In this document: positions 8,958 to 18,782 of the stretch, one piece after another
How positions within the stretch are numbered: position 1 is the stretch's first letter
Layout: each line of letters begins with the position of its first letter
Assembly (NCBI GenBank): GCA_002368355.1
Contig: AP018281.1
Coordinates: forward strand, 2,294,001-2,358,000
Reading direction: 5' to 3'
Origin: Chondrocystis sp. NIES-4102
GTDB taxonomy: Bacteria > Cyanobacteriota > Cyanobacteriia > Cyanobacteriales > Xenococcaceae
DNA: 64,000 nt
Translations under genes and position numbers: made by a program
The notes under the pieces: model-generated
The model's database searches: none
Seen by the model: only the letters and a program-made list of their open reading frames with translations
What the model was told of the DNA's origin: nothing

Positions 8958-9938
8958 ATGCCCAAAACTAAGCGAAAAACATTTCTACTGGATTTTGAAA
9001 AGCCTCTTTGTGAGCTTGAGTCGAGAATTGAACAAATAAAAACTCTTGCAGCAGAGAACAAAGTTGACGTTTCGGTAGAAATATCTCAATTAGAAATTCG
9101 TGCCGAACAATTACGTCAAGAAATATTTAGCACTCTAACTCCAGCCCAAAGACTACAACTAGCACGTCATCCCCGTCGTCCTAGCACACTAGACTACATA
9201 CAAGCTATTGGTGACGACTGGCTAGAATTACATGGCGATCGCGGAGGATATGATGACCCTGCTTTAGTAGGAGGAGTGGCGCGTATTGATGGTCGTCCTA
9301 TGGTGATTTTAGGACATCAAAAAGGTAGAGATACTAAAGATAATGTGGCGCGTAATTTTGGTATGGCATTCCCTGGCGGATATCGTAAAGCACTACGGTT
9401 AATGCAGCACGCCAATAAATTTGATATGCCGATTTTAACATTCATTGATACCCCTGGTGCTTGGTCGGGAGTAGAAGCAGAGAAACTGGGGCAAGGAGAG
9501 GCGATCGCTTATAATTTAAGACAGATGTTTAGCTTTGATGTGCCAATTGTCTGTACTGTAATTGGAGAAGGTGGATCTGGTGGAGCTTTGGGTATTGGAG
9601 TGGCTGATCGTCTGTTGATGTTGGAACACTCTGTCTATACTGTGGCAAGTCCTGAAGCCTGTGCAGCTATTCTTTGGAAAGACGCAACTAAATCAGATCG
9701 AGCAGCAGCAGCATTAAAAATAACTTCACAAGATTTAAAAGAATTAGGTTTAATAGATCAAATTGTTCCAGAGCCAAGTAGTGGCGCACACGCCAACCCC
9801 GTAGAAGCAGCAGCAAAATTAAAAGCAACTATTTGGGAAAATCTCGAACAACTTTGGCAGATGTCCCCCCAACAACGTAAAGACTTGCGCTACGAAAAAT
9901 TTCGCAATATGGGCAAATTTACCACTAATTCTAATTAA
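8958..9938 (+). CDS. accA: Acetyl-CoA carboxylase carboxyltransferase subunit alpha
   Basis: A 326-residue alpha subunit of the acetyl-CoA carboxylase carboxyltransferase, which forms malonyl-CoA for fatty-acid synthesis with AccD. The family N-terminal helix ([13 protein letters not shown]), [40 protein letters not shown] and [15 protein letters not shown] are all present. Length is normal. The start is ATG 8958. accD is not in the window, as is usual for scattered cyanobacterial acc genes. It lies in the same direction as the SDR gene, but a 395-base gap separates them, so co-transcription is doubtful. Confidence 0.96.
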   Translation: MPKTKRKTFLLDFEKPLCELESRIEQIKTLAAENKVDVSVEISQLEIRAEQLRQEIFSTLTPAQRLQLARHPRRPSTLDYIQAIGDDWLELHGDRGGYDDPALVGGVARIDGRPMVILGHQKGRDTKDNVARNFGMAFPGGYRKALRLMQHANKFDMPILTFIDTPGAWSGVEAEKLGQGEAIAYNLRQMFSFDVPIVCTVIGEGGSGGALGIGVADRLLMLEHSVYTVASPEACAAILWKDATKSDRAAAALKITSQDLKELGLIDQIVPEPSSGAHANPVEAAAKLKATIWENLEQLWQMSPQQRKDLRYEKFRNMGKFTTNSN

Positions 9939-10333
9939 AACATCAGCAAAATATTTTATTTAAAATGCTCAAAATCATACTCAATCATAATTTGGGAGCT
10001 TAATAAGCAGGAATGATATTTAAGGATGTTATAATGCAAGGGAAACATTTTGTTACAATAATTCTCATGTATTGTACATAAATGTACTAGTAAACTAATA
10101 CTCTATTGGCAGTAGAGTTAAGGATACTAGTAGCAAGTAACAAAAAAAATCAATTCAAATCAATAAGTATTTTAGAGCTAGCATCATTAATGGTAAAAAT
10201 ATTGAACAATATCAAACTATTTAATGATTAATAGGGAAATTTATTAGGATGCAGTTTTTAAATTGGATTCTAAATTACCATTGTCTAGTGCAATTTCATA
10301 ATCACTAAATTTGGTCAGGTATAACAAGTAATA
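9939..10333. other. Intergenic gap between accA and the SDR gene
   Basis: No gene seen. It holds a short palindrome ATATTGAACAATAT at 10199-10212 and a small hairpin ACTCTA/TAGAGT at about 10099-10117. The promoter of the SDR gene probably lies in the right half, but no box was recognised with confidence. Confidence 0.4.
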
Positions 10334-11068
10334 ATGAATCCATCTTCAAATCAACTACGGGCAATAGTGACAGGTGCAAGTAGTGGTATTGGAAAAGCAA
10401 CTGCCTTAGCCTTTGCAAAATCGGGTATTGAGGTTGCTCTAGTCAGTCGGTCTGTTACCAAATTAGAGGCTGTAGCTGCTGAAATTGATGCTTTAGGAAC
10501 AAAAACCAAGGCTAAAATTTATCCTGTTGATCTAGCAATTATTGATCAAGTTCAACAGCAAATAGCTGCGGTAAGTAATGATTTCGGCCCAATTGATATT
10601 TTAGTCAATAATGCAGGGATGGCGTATACCAATTATTTAAAGGACACACCCCTACAAGATTGGCGAAAAATAATCGATCTAAACTTGACTAGTGTATTTG
10701 GCTGTATTCAGGGTGTTTTACCTCAAATGCGCGATCGCGGTCATGGAACAATTATTAATGTTGCATCAATTGCTGCATTCAACGTCTTCCCCAACTGGGG
10801 GGCTTACAGCGTCAGTAAGGCAGCTTTAGTAGCATTAAGCAAAGCCTTAGCGGTGGAAGAAAGAGAAAATGGCATTCGTACAATAACAATCTCTCCTGGT
10901 TGTGTTAATACTCCAATTTGGGAGACAGTAAGTGTCACAGCAGATTTTAATCGATCAGCAATGTTGACTCCAGAAATTGTCGCCCAATCAATACTCCATA
11001 CAGCTTTACTACCATCGCAAGCGGTAGTAGAAGAGATGATCGTTATGCCTAATGGAGGGGCTTTTTAA
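10334..11068 (+). CDS. Short-chain dehydrogenase/reductase (SDR)
   Basis: A 244-residue classical SDR oxidoreductase. The Rossmann motif is TGASSGIG at 13-20, then NNAG at about 92-95, and the catalytic Ser145, Tyr158 and Lys162 (YSVSK). A PG motif (SPGCVNTPIW) follows. It resembles FabG-type enzymes, but the substrate cannot be told from the sequence, and a dedicated fabG is not implied. The gene precedes folE by 61 bases in the same direction. It could share a transcript with folE and might act in pterin chemistry, although that link rests only on position. Confidence 0.88.
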   Translation: MNPSSNQLRAIVTGASSGIGKATALAFAKSGIEVALVSRSVTKLEAVAAEIDALGTKTKAKIYPVDLAIIDQVQQQIAAVSNDFGPIDILVNNAGMAYTNYLKDTPLQDWRKIIDLNLTSVFGCIQGVLPQMRDRGHGTIINVASIAAFNVFPNWGAYSVSKAALVALSKALAVEERENGIRTITISPGCVNTPIWETVSVTADFNRSAMLTPEIVAQSILHTALLPSQAVVEEMIVMPNGGAF

Positions 11069-11129
11069 ATAACGTTGATCATTCCATTTTAGTAGCAAGA
11101 GGAAAGAGTTTTACTCAGATTAATTAATT

Positions 11130-11858
11130 ATGACAATAGTTTCTTCTAACGGTTCTAGTCGTTCTGAATCTTTTGATACCAATAGTTCTAACCCACTAAA
11201 ATCTACTTTGCTCGATCAAGTTGCTAGTAGACCTGATCGCAATACTCATAATGGCAAAGCTGCTGAGATAAAAGCCACTTCTGAAGCTGCCAAAGAAAAA
11301 ATGATGGAAGCGGTTTATACAATGTTAGAGTCGGTAGGCGAAGATCCAGAAAGAGAAGGATTGCTAAAGACTCCCAAGCGAGTTGCTGAAGCAATGCAAT
11401 ATCTAACGAGTGGCTACAATCAGTCCTTAGAAGAGCTTGTAAATGGAGCTATTTTTGATGAAGGACACAATGAAATGGTGTTAGTAAGAGACATCAATTT
11501 CTTTAGTCTTTGTGAACATCATATGTTACCCTTCATGGGTAGAGCGCACGTTGCTTATATTCCTAATCAGAAGGTAGTTGGTTTAAGTAAACTTGCCCGT
11601 ATAGTAGAAATGTATGCTCGCCGTTTACAAGTACAAGAACGTCTGACTCGCCAAATAGCAGAAGCAGTACAAGAAATTTTAGATCCGCAGGGTGTTGCTG
11701 TAGTTATGGAAGCTACCCATATGTGTATGTCTATGCGCGGAGTTCAAAAGCCAGGATCTTGGACAGTAACCAGTGCGATGATTGGCGTATTTCAAGATCA
11801 ACAAAAAACTCGCGAGGAATTTCTTAATTTAATTCGTCATCAACCTAATTTTCATTAA
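11130..11858 (+). CDS. folE: GTP cyclohydrolase I
   Basis: A 242-residue enzyme that converts GTP to 7,8-dihydroneopterin triphosphate, the first step of folate/pterin synthesis. Zinc ligands are Cys128 and His131 in LCEHHMLPF and Cys199 in THMCMSMRG. The core starts near residue 55; residues 1-50 form a polar extension of low complexity, as in several cyanobacterial homologues. The ATG at 11130 starts this extension; a later ATG at codon 58 or 59 would cut into the first core helix. A HIP1-containing hairpin follows the stop by 25 bases. Confidence 0.95.
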   Translation: MTIVSSNGSSRSESFDTNSSNPLKSTLLDQVASRPDRNTHNGKAAEIKATSEAAKEKMMEAVYTMLESVGEDPEREGLLKTPKRVAEAMQYLTSGYNQSLEELVNGAIFDEGHNEMVLVRDINFFSLCEHHMLPFMGRAHVAYIPNQKVVGLSKLARIVEMYARRLQVQERLTRQIAEAVQEILDPQGVAVVMEATHMCMSMRGVQKPGSWTVTSAMIGVFQDQQKTREEFLNLIRHQPNFH

Positions 11859-11882
11859 GGATAATTGATTATTCAATTTGTT

Positions 11883-11927
11883 GATCGCCCTTTAGATTAA
11901 AAGATTTTCCATCTAAGAGGCGATCGC
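11883..11927. terminator. HIP1-tipped hairpin after folE
   Basis: GATCGCCCTTTAGAT at 11883-11897 pairs with 11911-11925 with 13 of 15 bases matching and a 13-base AT-rich loop. It ends in GCGATCGC and is followed by TATTATTTAT rather than a clean T-run. It could terminate folE and perhaps serve both convergent genes. Confidence 0.45.
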
Positions 11928-12181
11928 TATTATTTATACAGATTAGAATATCTGGTGAAAGCTTTTTGCTTGATCTTTATATCAATAGTAGATATAGCAA
12001 TATGAGATAACTGACGGGATATTATTTAACTGTGAGCTTCTTAGCTTTTAATTGATAAATGATCGATCAATAATTACTTAATCATTACTTCTTACTCTTT
12101 ACTTATTACTCCCCCCTCAATCCCTATTACCTATTTGTTTTATCTTATCTTTTAGGACTCCGCGACTACCTAATAATTACT

Positions 12182-12217
12182 CCAATTGTTCTAAACTAAT
12201 CATGTACGGCTATAATA
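12182..12217 (+). repeat. Dispersed repeat B, copy 1
   Basis: Starts CCAATTGTTCTAA and ends TGTACGGCTATAAT. The reverse complement of 18276-18312 has the same two blocks with a 4-base length difference between them. The C/T-rich block upstream (12090-12135) mirrors the heptanucleotide array next to copy 2. Confidence 0.6.
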
Positions 12218-12246
12218 CCGTCAATAAACAAGAAAATTACTGATAA

Positions 12247-13674
12247 TTAAGCTGCTGGCTGCCAAGTACCATGAAAACTATGGGGAATAACTGCGGGTAA
12301 AGCCAATCGACATACAGGATCAGCAAATAAACGATCGCTTTGGTAAATTCTTACTTCACTACTATCACTATTGCCATCGTATACAACAGTAACCAACCAA
12401 CCTTGTTCAGGGTCATCTTGTCTGGGAACTAAAATAGGTTCACTAGGATAACAATTTGATCCTAAATCGGCGATCGCTAAATCATTAGTTTCTCGGTCAA
12501 AACGGGCGATCGCTGTAAATAATTCTTCACCTAGTTTTGCACCTAACGGATGAACATTTAAGTAGGTATAACGCCAATTCTGTCCAATCTTTATCGGAGA
12601 TACAATGGGAAACTCTGCTTGAGCATCAGCTAACTTTTGATTACTGATTACTTTAGCAGTTTGAGGATTTATAGTCAGTGAAGATAAAGTTCCTTTAGCA
12701 ATAGTTTTAGTTGCACCTGATGCCACTTCTTTTAAATATTGATTGGTGGCAAAATCCTGATAACGAATAAATTCTGTGACTATATTACCCTCATCGTTAA
12801 CATAACCATTGGCAAAATGCCATTGAAACCAAGGTTCTGTCTGACTACGACTAACCAAAGATAAATTTTCCCTCTCAAAAATTAAAACCTCCGTGCCTAA
12901 TTCAGGCTTCCAAAGCATCGCCTCACTATAGGATTTCTTACCTAAGATAATTGGTGGCAAATCTATCCTAACTGGAGAGACAAGAAAAACTAAATATTGT
13001 CCTGCTAAACAAAAATCGTGAATTAAAGGCAATCCTGATAAAGTATAGGTATTATGTTTTTGTAGCTTACCTGTCGGATCACATTTATACAAATTAAGGA
13101 CAGTATTTAAACCAACGCTAACCCCGTAACTAAAAATTTCTGCCGTTTGAGAATCAACTTTGGGATGTGCCGAGAAAGATTGCTTAGAGGTCAAACCAGA
13201 CAAATTATCCAACCCAACAGTTGCCAACGTTTCTAAATCCAAGGCATGGGGTAAACCACCTTCCCATAAAGCCAATAAGCGATCGCCTAGGGCTAAAACA
13301 GAGGTATTAGCAGTATTTTTAACTGGTTTGAGCCAATTATTCCAAAATCCACCAGCAGCCGTCATCCCATAGTTAGGAAAAATAAAAGAGGAAGCAGCTT
13401 GTTCAGCTAAATACCCTGTAGTTTGTACATAGCGATACAATGCTGTTGCCCCAGAATCAGTAAAATTTACCCTTAAAATTGCCCCATCGCCATCAAACCA
13501 GTGTCCTACTTGTTGTTTACCCCAAGATAACCTAGCAGGGCCATTACGATACAATGAACCTCTAAGGTCAGTAGGGATTTTGCCCTCAATAATCGATAGG
13601 GAAGTAGAAACAAATTCAGTAGCAGGTTGAGCGATCGCGCCGTGCCAGGCTTTAAGTTTAGATACTGTAGTCAT
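12247..13674 (-). CDS. Carotenoid cleavage oxygenase (RPE65/CCD family)
   Basis: A 475-residue non-heme iron oxygenase. The four iron-binding His of the family are visible: His170 (SAHPKVD), His219 (LIHDFCL), His286 (WHFANGY) and His468 (HSFHGTW). Early motifs LYRNGPAR and HWFDGDGAI also fit. Such enzymes cleave carotenoids or apocarotenoids to aldehydes; cyanobacterial relatives include the apocarotenal oxygenase Diox1. The exact substrate cannot be read from sequence. No signal peptide is seen. The gene is divergent from ndhA and separated from it by 142 bases holding both promoters. Confidence 0.92.
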   Translation of the reverse strand: MTTVSKLKAWHGAIAQPATEFVSTSLSIIEGKIPTDLRGSLYRNGPARLSWGKQQVGHWFDGDGAILRVNFTDSGATALYRYVQTTGYLAEQAASSFIFPNYGMTAAGGFWNNWLKPVKNTANTSVLALGDRLLALWEGGLPHALDLETLATVGLDNLSGLTSKQSFSAHPKVDSQTAEIFSYGVSVGLNTVLNLYKCDPTGKLQKHNTYTLSGLPLIHDFCLAGQYLVFLVSPVRIDLPPIILGKKSYSEAMLWKPELGTEVLIFERENLSLVSRSQTEPWFQWHFANGYVNDEGNIVTEFIRYQDFATNQYLKEVASGATKTIAKGTLSSLTINPQTAKVISNQKLADAQAEFPIVSPIKIGQNWRYTYLNVHPLGAKLGEELFTAIARFDRETNDLAIADLGSNCYPSEPILVPRQDDPEQGWLVTVVYDGNSDSSEVRIYQSDRLFADPVCRLALPAVIPHSFHGTWQPAA

Positions 13675-13816
13675 TAGGCTTTTTTTAGGTAGTTATAAAT
13701 AATTCGAGAGATAGAGACTAGCGGACAGCGATATACTAGGCAATGATAAGCGATAAAAATTGTATAAACTCGAAATACTAGTTTGAGATTAGCTTAATCT
13801 AATAAAACATACAAAC

Positions 13817-14935
13817 ATGAACTCAGGAATCGATTTACAAGGAAGTTTTATCCAAACTCTACAAGATTTTGGGCTTTCGGCAGGTTTAGCTAAAACCATT
13901 TGGCTGCCATTACCAATGTTATTAATGATTATTGGTGCAACTGTCGGGGTTTTGGTAGTTGTCTGGTTAGAGAGAAAAATCTCTGCTGCTGCCCAACAGC
14001 GTATTGGGCCAGAATATGCAGGGCCATTGGGAGTACTGCAACCAGTAGCTGACGGTATCAAATTAGTCTTCAAAGAAGATGTAATCCCTGCTAAAGCTGA
14101 CCCTTGGTTGTTTACTATAGGGCCAGTGCTAGTAGTTGTTCCCGTCTTTTTATCTTATCTTATTGTTCCTTTTGGACAGAATTTAGTAATTACCGATCTC
14201 AATGTCGGTATTTTTATTTGGATTTCCCTATCTAGTATTGCCCCAATTGGTTTACTAATGTCGGGTTATGCCTCTAATAATAAATATGCCCTCTTAGGCG
14301 GATTAAGAGCAGCAGCCCAGTCCATTAGCTATGAAATACCTCTGGCTCTTTCAGTACTGGCGATCGCCATGATGTCCAATAGTCTTAGTACAGTGGATAT
14401 CGTCAATCAGCAGTCTGGATACGGCATCTTGGGTTGGAATATTTGGAGACAGCCCGTTGGATTTATTATCTTTTGGATCGCAGCCTTAGCTGAGTGTGAA
14501 CGTTTACCCTTTGACTTACCAGAAGCAGAAGAAGAATTAGTAGCAGGTTATCAAACAGAATATTCAGGTATGAAATTTGCCCTCTTCTATCTAGGGTCAT
14601 ATGTAAACTTGGTATTATCAGCCCTAGTATTTGCCGTACTTTATTTAGGAGGATGGGAATTTTTTGTACCTTTAGATCGTTTAGCAGATTGGTTAGGTGT
14701 GGCACAAACCACTCCTTGGCTACAAGTGCTAACTGCTGCTTTAGGTATTATTATGACCCTGGGTAAAGCTTACTTTTTAGTCTTTATCGCTATCCTACTC
14801 CGTTGGACTGTACCCCGTGTACGTATTGACCAATTACTAGATTTAGGTTGGAAATTTCTGTTGCCTGTCTCACTGGCAAACCTTTTGATTACTGCTGCCC
14901 TAAAATTATCATTTCCTATGGCATTTGGTGGTTAA
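13817..14935 (+). CDS. ndhA: NAD(P)H-quinone oxidoreductase subunit 1
   Basis: A 372-residue membrane subunit of NDH-1, the thylakoid complex for cyclic electron flow and respiration. The subunit-1 signatures [21 protein letters not shown] and [23 protein letters not shown] are clear. About eight membrane helices are seen, with the quinone-site loop between helices. It is the first gene of ndhA-I-G-E, the standard cyanobacterial order, followed by ndhI after 35 bases. The ATG at 13817 is used. Confidence 0.97.
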   Translation: MNSGIDLQGSFIQTLQDFGLSAGLAKTIWLPLPMLLMIIGATVGVLVVVWLERKISAAAQQRIGPEYAGPLGVLQPVADGIKLVFKEDVIPAKADPWLFTIGPVLVVVPVFLSYLIVPFGQNLVITDLNVGIFIWISLSSIAPIGLLMSGYASNNKYALLGGLRAAAQSISYEIPLALSVLAIAMMSNSLSTVDIVNQQSGYGILGWNIWRQPVGFIIFWIAALAECERLPFDLPEAEEELVAGYQTEYSGMKFALFYLGSYVNLVLSALVFAVLYLGGWEFFVPLDRLADWLGVAQTTPWLQVLTAALGIIMTLGKAYFLVFIAILLRWTVPRVRIDQLLDLGWKFLLPVSLANLLITAALKLSFPMAFGG

Positions 14936-14970
14936 TTAACTTGCAACAATAATTAAGTAAAGCAAAAATC

Positions 14971-15582
14971 ATGTTTAAGATTCTCCAACAAGTACAAGAC
15001 TATGCCAAAGAAAGTTGGCAAGCAGCGAAATACATCGGTCAAGGTCTTTCTGTCACCTTTGATCATATGCAACGTCGCCCTGTTACTGTTCAGTACCCTT
15101 ATGAAAAATTAGTTCCCTCCGAACGTTATCGTGGCAGAATTCACTACGAATTTGATAAATGTATCGCTTGTGAAGTTTGTGTCCGCGTTTGTCCCATTAA
15201 TTTACCTGTGGTTGATTGGGAATTTGATAAACAATCTAAAAAGAAAAAGCTCAATCACTATAGTATCGATTTTGGCGTTTGTATCTTCTGTGGTAACTGC
15301 GTAGAATACTGTCCTACAAACTGTCTATCTATGACAGAAGAATATGAATTGGCATCCTATGATCGTCACGAACTTAACTACGATAGTGTTGCCCTAGGTC
15401 GTCTGCCCTATAAAGTAACTCAAGATCCAATGGTGACTCCTTTAAAAGAGTTTGCTTATTTACCAAAAGGCGAAATAAGTCCTCGCGATTTACCACCAGG
15501 ATCACAACGTGCTGGCAAACGCCCAGAAGATATTCTCAAAGAACTTGAGGCAGCTAAACCTAAAGAGGCAGTTAGTGAATAG
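14971..15582 (+). CDS. ndhI: NAD(P)H-quinone oxidoreductase subunit I
   Basis: A 203-residue iron-sulfur subunit of NDH-1. It carries two 4Fe-4S motifs, [12 protein letters not shown] and [12 protein letters not shown], in the middle of the protein. These relay electrons toward the quinone site on the cytoplasmic arm. The C-terminal tail (about 40 residues, charged) is typical of cyanobacterial and chloroplast NdhI. It sits 35 bases after ndhA and 40 bases before ndhG. Confidence 0.97.
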   Translation: MFKILQQVQDYAKESWQAAKYIGQGLSVTFDHMQRRPVTVQYPYEKLVPSERYRGRIHYEFDKCIACEVCVRVCPINLPVVDWEFDKQSKKKKLNHYSIDFGVCIFCGNCVEYCPTNCLSMTEEYELASYDRHELNYDSVALGRLPYKVTQDPMVTPLKEFAYLPKGEISPRDLPPGSQRAGKRPEDILKELEAAKPKEAVSE

Positions 15583-15622
15583 GTATTTGAGTAATCAATA
15601 AATTTAGCAAGAGGAGAACAAC

Positions 15623-16243
15623 GTGAATTTAGCTGAAGGAGTCCAAATAGTTTCTTTTGGCATCTTGGCATTAATGATGATTGGAACAGCTTTAGGGGTG
15701 GTTTTATTACCTCAAATTGTTCATTCTGCTTTTTTGTTAGCAGGGGTATTCGTCAGTATTGCTGGTTTATATATTCTGCTGAATGCAGATTTTGTGGCTG
15801 CTGCCCAAATCTTAGTTTATGTTGGTGCGGTTAGTGTGCTAATTTTGTTTGCGATTATGTTGGTCAATAAGCAAGAAAATTATGCAGAATTACCTGGTCG
15901 TTTGGTGCGGAAAATCTCAACTGCAGTAGTATGTTTTGGCTTATTTGCGCTTTTGGCAACAATGGTCTTAGCAACTCCTTGGTCTTTGGATACTACTTCT
16001 CCTGCTGTTGTCGGCAACACAATTGTCACTCTTGGGGAACATTTCTTTAGTGATTATCTTTTACCCTTTGAGTTGGCTTCGGTATTGCTTTTGATGGCGA
16101 TGGTGGGAGCAATTATCTTAGCGCGTCGCGATTTAATTCCAGAGTCTTTACCAACTAGTGAGACTGTAAGCACCAGTTTAACTTTGCCTGAACGTCCACG
16201 AGAATTAGCTACTTTAAGCAATAAAAAATCTGAGTTGAATTAA
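15623..16243 (+). CDS. ndhG: NAD(P)H-quinone oxidoreductase subunit 6
   Basis: A 206-residue membrane subunit of NDH-1 with five predicted helices. The conserved AAQILVYVGAVSVLILFAIML stretch near residues 55-75 marks subunit 6 (NuoJ-type). The start is GTG at 15623, preceded by AGAGGAG about 8 bases upstream, which decides the start. The last 40 residues are polar and variable, as is usual. Confidence 0.96.
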   Translation: MNLAEGVQIVSFGILALMMIGTALGVVLLPQIVHSAFLLAGVFVSIAGLYILLNADFVAAAQILVYVGAVSVLILFAIMLVNKQENYAELPGRLVRKISTAVVCFGLFALLATMVLATPWSLDTTSPAVVGNTIVTLGEHFFSDYLLPFELASVLLLMAMVGAIILARRDLIPESLPTSETVSTSLTLPERPRELATLSNKKSELN

Positions 16244-16436
16244 AGCTAATCAAACCCACAGCAGCGAATTTGTAGTATTTTGTCGATTAATAGTGATGAA
16301 TTAGTATTTTTGTCTTAAGGCGATATAGCTAATGGATCATCAATGCCAATTTAGAAATTAATAGTTGACAACTTACTATTACCTACAAACATAAGGCAAA
16401 TATATCTAGTAAAACCAGTAAAAGGAAGCAAGACAA

Positions 16437-16742
16437 GTGCAATTAGAATTTTTTTTATTACTCGCAGCAGCATTATTTTGTATCGGTATTTATGGTCTAA
16501 TCACCAGCCGTAATGCAGTTAGAGTCTTGATGTCAATTGAATTAATGCTTAATGGAGTAAATCTTAATTTAGTAGGATTTTCCAATTTTTTAGACCATAC
16601 CAACATTAGAGGTCAAGTATTTTCAGTATTTGTAATTACCGTCGCAGCAGCAGAAGCAGCAGTAGGATTAGCGATTGTCCTAGCTATTTATCGTAATCGC
16701 GAAACTATAGATATGGAACAGTTTAATTTACTCAAATGGTAG
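16437..16742 (+). CDS. ndhE: NAD(P)H-quinone oxidoreductase subunit 4L
   Basis: A 101-residue NuoK-type subunit with three membrane helices. [28 protein letters not shown] and the [17 protein letters not shown] segment with buried Glu residues are diagnostic. The start is GTG at 16437 with AAAGGAAG upstream. A 193-base gap separates it from ndhG, longer than the other spacings in this operon; nothing coding is seen there. Confidence 0.96.
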   Translation: MQLEFFLLLAAALFCIGIYGLITSRNAVRVLMSIELMLNGVNLNLVGFSNFLDHTNIRGQVFSVFVITVAAAEAAVGLAIVLAIYRNRETIDMEQFNLLKW

Positions 16743-16888
16743 ATACCTAATTAAACGGTTATAGATTATTTGTCATTAGTCATTAGTAATATTTTTCGGC
16801 AATGGCAAATAATTCCAGATTAAGGAGGACGAATTAGAAATTTTGAGCTTTAATCATATCGATACCACACACAATTAGTATTGATAGT

Positions 16889-18178
16889 ATGAAGTTATCA
16901 AAAAAATTCAAATTAGCAGCGATTTTTACAACAGCGATCGCTCTATCCACAATTACCTTTCCAATTATGGCTAATGTGACCGAAGAACCTATTGTTGAAC
17001 AGCAAATAATAGGCGTTGCTGTGCCAGCAGGGGCAATTGGTTACAATTTAGCGGTAGTTGAGCAAATTCCTGGTAAACAACAGTGCTGGAGTGAAAGTGG
17101 TTCACAGCCTACTATTGTTGACCCTCTTTGGACAACTTTTGACTTTACAGGTAGTTGCCGTCGTTCAACCGATAGTAATGGTTATTCAGTGCGTCTCGAT
17201 GGTCAAGATACCAGCTTAGATTATTTATTAAACATTATTCCCAAAGGGGAAGGATTGCAGCTAATTGGTCAAAACCGCAACGATAATTCTAAAGTCGTTA
17301 TCGGTCAAACTTTTGGCAAGGCAGACGGCAAATATCTTAAAATCTATTTAAATCCTGGTTGGAAGTTCACTAAGAAAAACATCGATGGTCAATCTTTAGG
17401 TCACTATTTCTTTAGTGGAGATACCAAAGCGATCGCTGCTGCTGGAAATACTGTTCCTACACCACCTCAACCATCTGCAAGCTTTACTGATATTGCCAAC
17501 GATATTTATAAAAAGGAAATTGAAGAATCCGTTGCCCTTGGCTTTATTGCAGGCTACAAAGATAAAACTTTTCTCCCCACTCAATCTCTAACTAGAGAAC
17601 AATTAGTTTCTATGGTTTACGGAGCTTTAGACACTATTGACACCGTACCCGTTGCAGTTCCTGCTGTACCAACTCAACCTTATCCCGATGTTCAATCTTC
17701 CCGTTGGAGTGCTGCTAAAATTCAATGGGCAAAAGAAAACAACATTGTAAAAGGATATCCTGATGGGTCTTTTAGACCAGCAAATCCCGTTACTAGAGCG
17801 GAATTAATGGCTGTGTTACAAAATGTAGCTAAATTTGCCAACACTAAACAGGGCAAACCAGCAGAATTAGTAGCTAATAAAGAGGTTATGACTTTTTCTG
17901 ATACTAATGGACACTGGGCAGCAGAGACAATAAAATCTATGTCTACTTATTGCAGTGTAGCTTCTCCCTATCAGGAAACAGGCACGGCTTTCAAACCTAA
18001 CCAACCTGCGGAAAGAAATTATGCAGCAGCAGCCACTCTTAGAACTCATCACTGCTTAACAGGTCACAATAAAGCAAAAGGGCCTAACGAAATGATGGGC
18101 AAGCCTAACGAGATGATGCAAAAGCCTAACGAAATGATGCAAAAGCCTAACGAGATGATGCAAGAGCAAAAGAAATAG
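16889..18178 (+). CDS. DUF3747 and SLH-domain surface protein with heptapeptide tail
   Basis: A 429-residue protein with a Sec signal peptide (hydrophobic about 8-28, cleavage near MA|NV). Residues about 45-167 fit DUF3747 (QIPGKQQCWSESGS, FDFTGSCRRSTDSNGYSVR). Three S-layer homology segments follow at about 198-247, 265-315 and 335-390. The tail (about 399-426) is four copies of a seven-residue unit close to PNEMMQK. SLH domains anchor proteins to the cell wall or outer envelope; the DUF3747 role is unknown. A terminator follows at 18216-18246. The start is ATG 16889. Confidence 0.85.
   Translation: MKLSKKFKLAAIFTTAIALSTITFPIMANVTEEPIVEQQIIGVAVPAGAIGYNLAVVEQIPGKQQCWSESGSQPTIVDPLWTTFDFTGSCRRSTDSNGYSVRLDGQDTSLDYLLNIIPKGEGLQLIGQNRNDNSKVVIGQTFGKADGKYLKIYLNPGWKFTKKNIDGQSLGHYFFSGDTKAIAAAGNTVPTPPQPSASFTDIANDIYKKEIEESVALGFIAGYKDKTFLPTQSLTREQLVSMVYGALDTIDTVPVAVPAVPTQPYPDVQSSRWSAAKIQWAKENNIVKGYPDGSFRPANPVTRAELMAVLQNVAKFANTKQGKPAELVANKEVMTFSDTNGHWAAETIKSMSTYCSVASPYQETGTAFKPNQPAERNYAAAATLRTHHCLTGHNKAKGPNEMMGKPNEMMQKPNEMMQKPNEMMQEQKK
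18083..18166 (+). repeat. 21-base coding tandem repeat (4 copies)
   Basis: Four in-frame units beginning at 18083, 18104, 18125 and 18146, each starting CCTAACGA(A/G)ATGATG. They encode the PNEMM(Q/G)K-type heptapeptide tail of the SLH protein. The near identity of the DNA suggests recent slippage or expansion. Confidence 0.9.
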
Positions 18179-18215
18179 CAGCTTAGAAATTTAATTGAAT
18201 AAATTAATTATGTTT

Positions 18216-18246
18216 AAAGTCTTCTAATTAATGGAGACTTTTTTTT
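18216..18246 (+). terminator. Rho-independent terminator of the SLH gene
   Basis: AAAGTCT at 18216-18222 pairs with AGACTTT at 18235-18241 and runs into eight consecutive T residues ending at 18246. It lies 38 bases past the stop. Confidence 0.7.
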
Positions 18247-18275
18247 GTTTAAAAGAAAGGTAATTATATTAAGAA

Positions 18276-18312
18276 TATAGCCGTACAAAATTAACTAGAT
18301 TAGGACAATTGG
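18276..18312 (-). repeat. Dispersed repeat B, copy 2
   Basis: Read on the minus strand it starts CCAATTGTCCTAA and ends TGTACGGCTATA, matching 12182-12214. It abuts the heptanucleotide array at 18311-18366, which on this strand lies directly upstream. Confidence 0.65.
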
Positions 18313-18366
18313 GGTAGTGGGTAGTGGGGTAGTAGGTAGTAGGTAGTAGGTAGTAGATAGTAGATA
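18311..18366. repeat. Heptanucleotide short tandem repeat (GTAGTAG-type)
   Basis: Consecutive units of GGTAGTG, then GGTAGTA and GATAGTA. These are short tandemly repeated heptamers of the kind described in cyanobacteria (STRR sequences). On the minus strand the unit is CCTACTA, the same as in 28214-28298. Confidence 0.85.
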
Positions 18367-18625
18367 TCAGTAAAAAAATCTCCTAACTTTATCTGGTATT
18401 GCTATAAAACTTAATTAGCGTCAAGATTACTCATGACAGTTTCCTACTTTAGTTAGATGGGGGGAGAAAACTAGACAGATAAAGTAAGGGAGTGATCATA
18501 AGACCTAATATTAATTGATTTATATTAATGTTCAACATCATCACTACGCTTATAGCAAAAATTATCATAGATTAGGGCATCTCTAAAATCTCTTTGCGCT
18601 CTTTGCATGGGATAAAGATCAATTG

Positions 18626-18650
18626 TCTTAACCTTGGCGGTCATCTGCTA
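18626..18650 (-). repeat. Dispersed repeat A, copy 1
   Basis: Minus-strand sequence begins TAGCAGATGACCGCCAAGG and ends TTAAGA. Two relatives are at 29197-29221 and 41795-41819, both on the plus strand and both intergenic. Confidence 0.7.
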
Positions 18651-18782
18651 TATATACTCTTGAACAAAAATATGACCAGTTCAAATAAATAGCTCTTATG
18701 TAGTAAAAGGATAAATCATCAAATCAGTGACAAGATAACAAGTCACCGCTACGTAAAAACCAATTTGGAGCAATAAAATATT

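Larger units (their letters stand above)
11859..12246. other. Convergent gap folE / carotenoid oxygenase
   Basis: No gene. It holds a hairpin at 11883-11925, a C/T-rich stretch at about 12090-12135 resembling degraded heptanucleotide repeats, the 13-mer CTTATCTTTTAGG at 12144-12156 (also at 28200-28212), and at 12182-12214 one copy of the dispersed repeat that recurs at 18276-18312. Confidence 0.6.
18179..18782. other. Repeat-rich gap between SLH gene and alcohol dehydrogenase
   Basis: No gene. In order it holds a terminator (18216-18246), dispersed repeat B on the minus strand (18276-18312), a heptanucleotide array (18311-18366), and dispersed repeat A on the minus strand (18626-18650). The last 100 bases should carry the alcohol dehydrogenase promoter. 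Confidence 0.7.
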
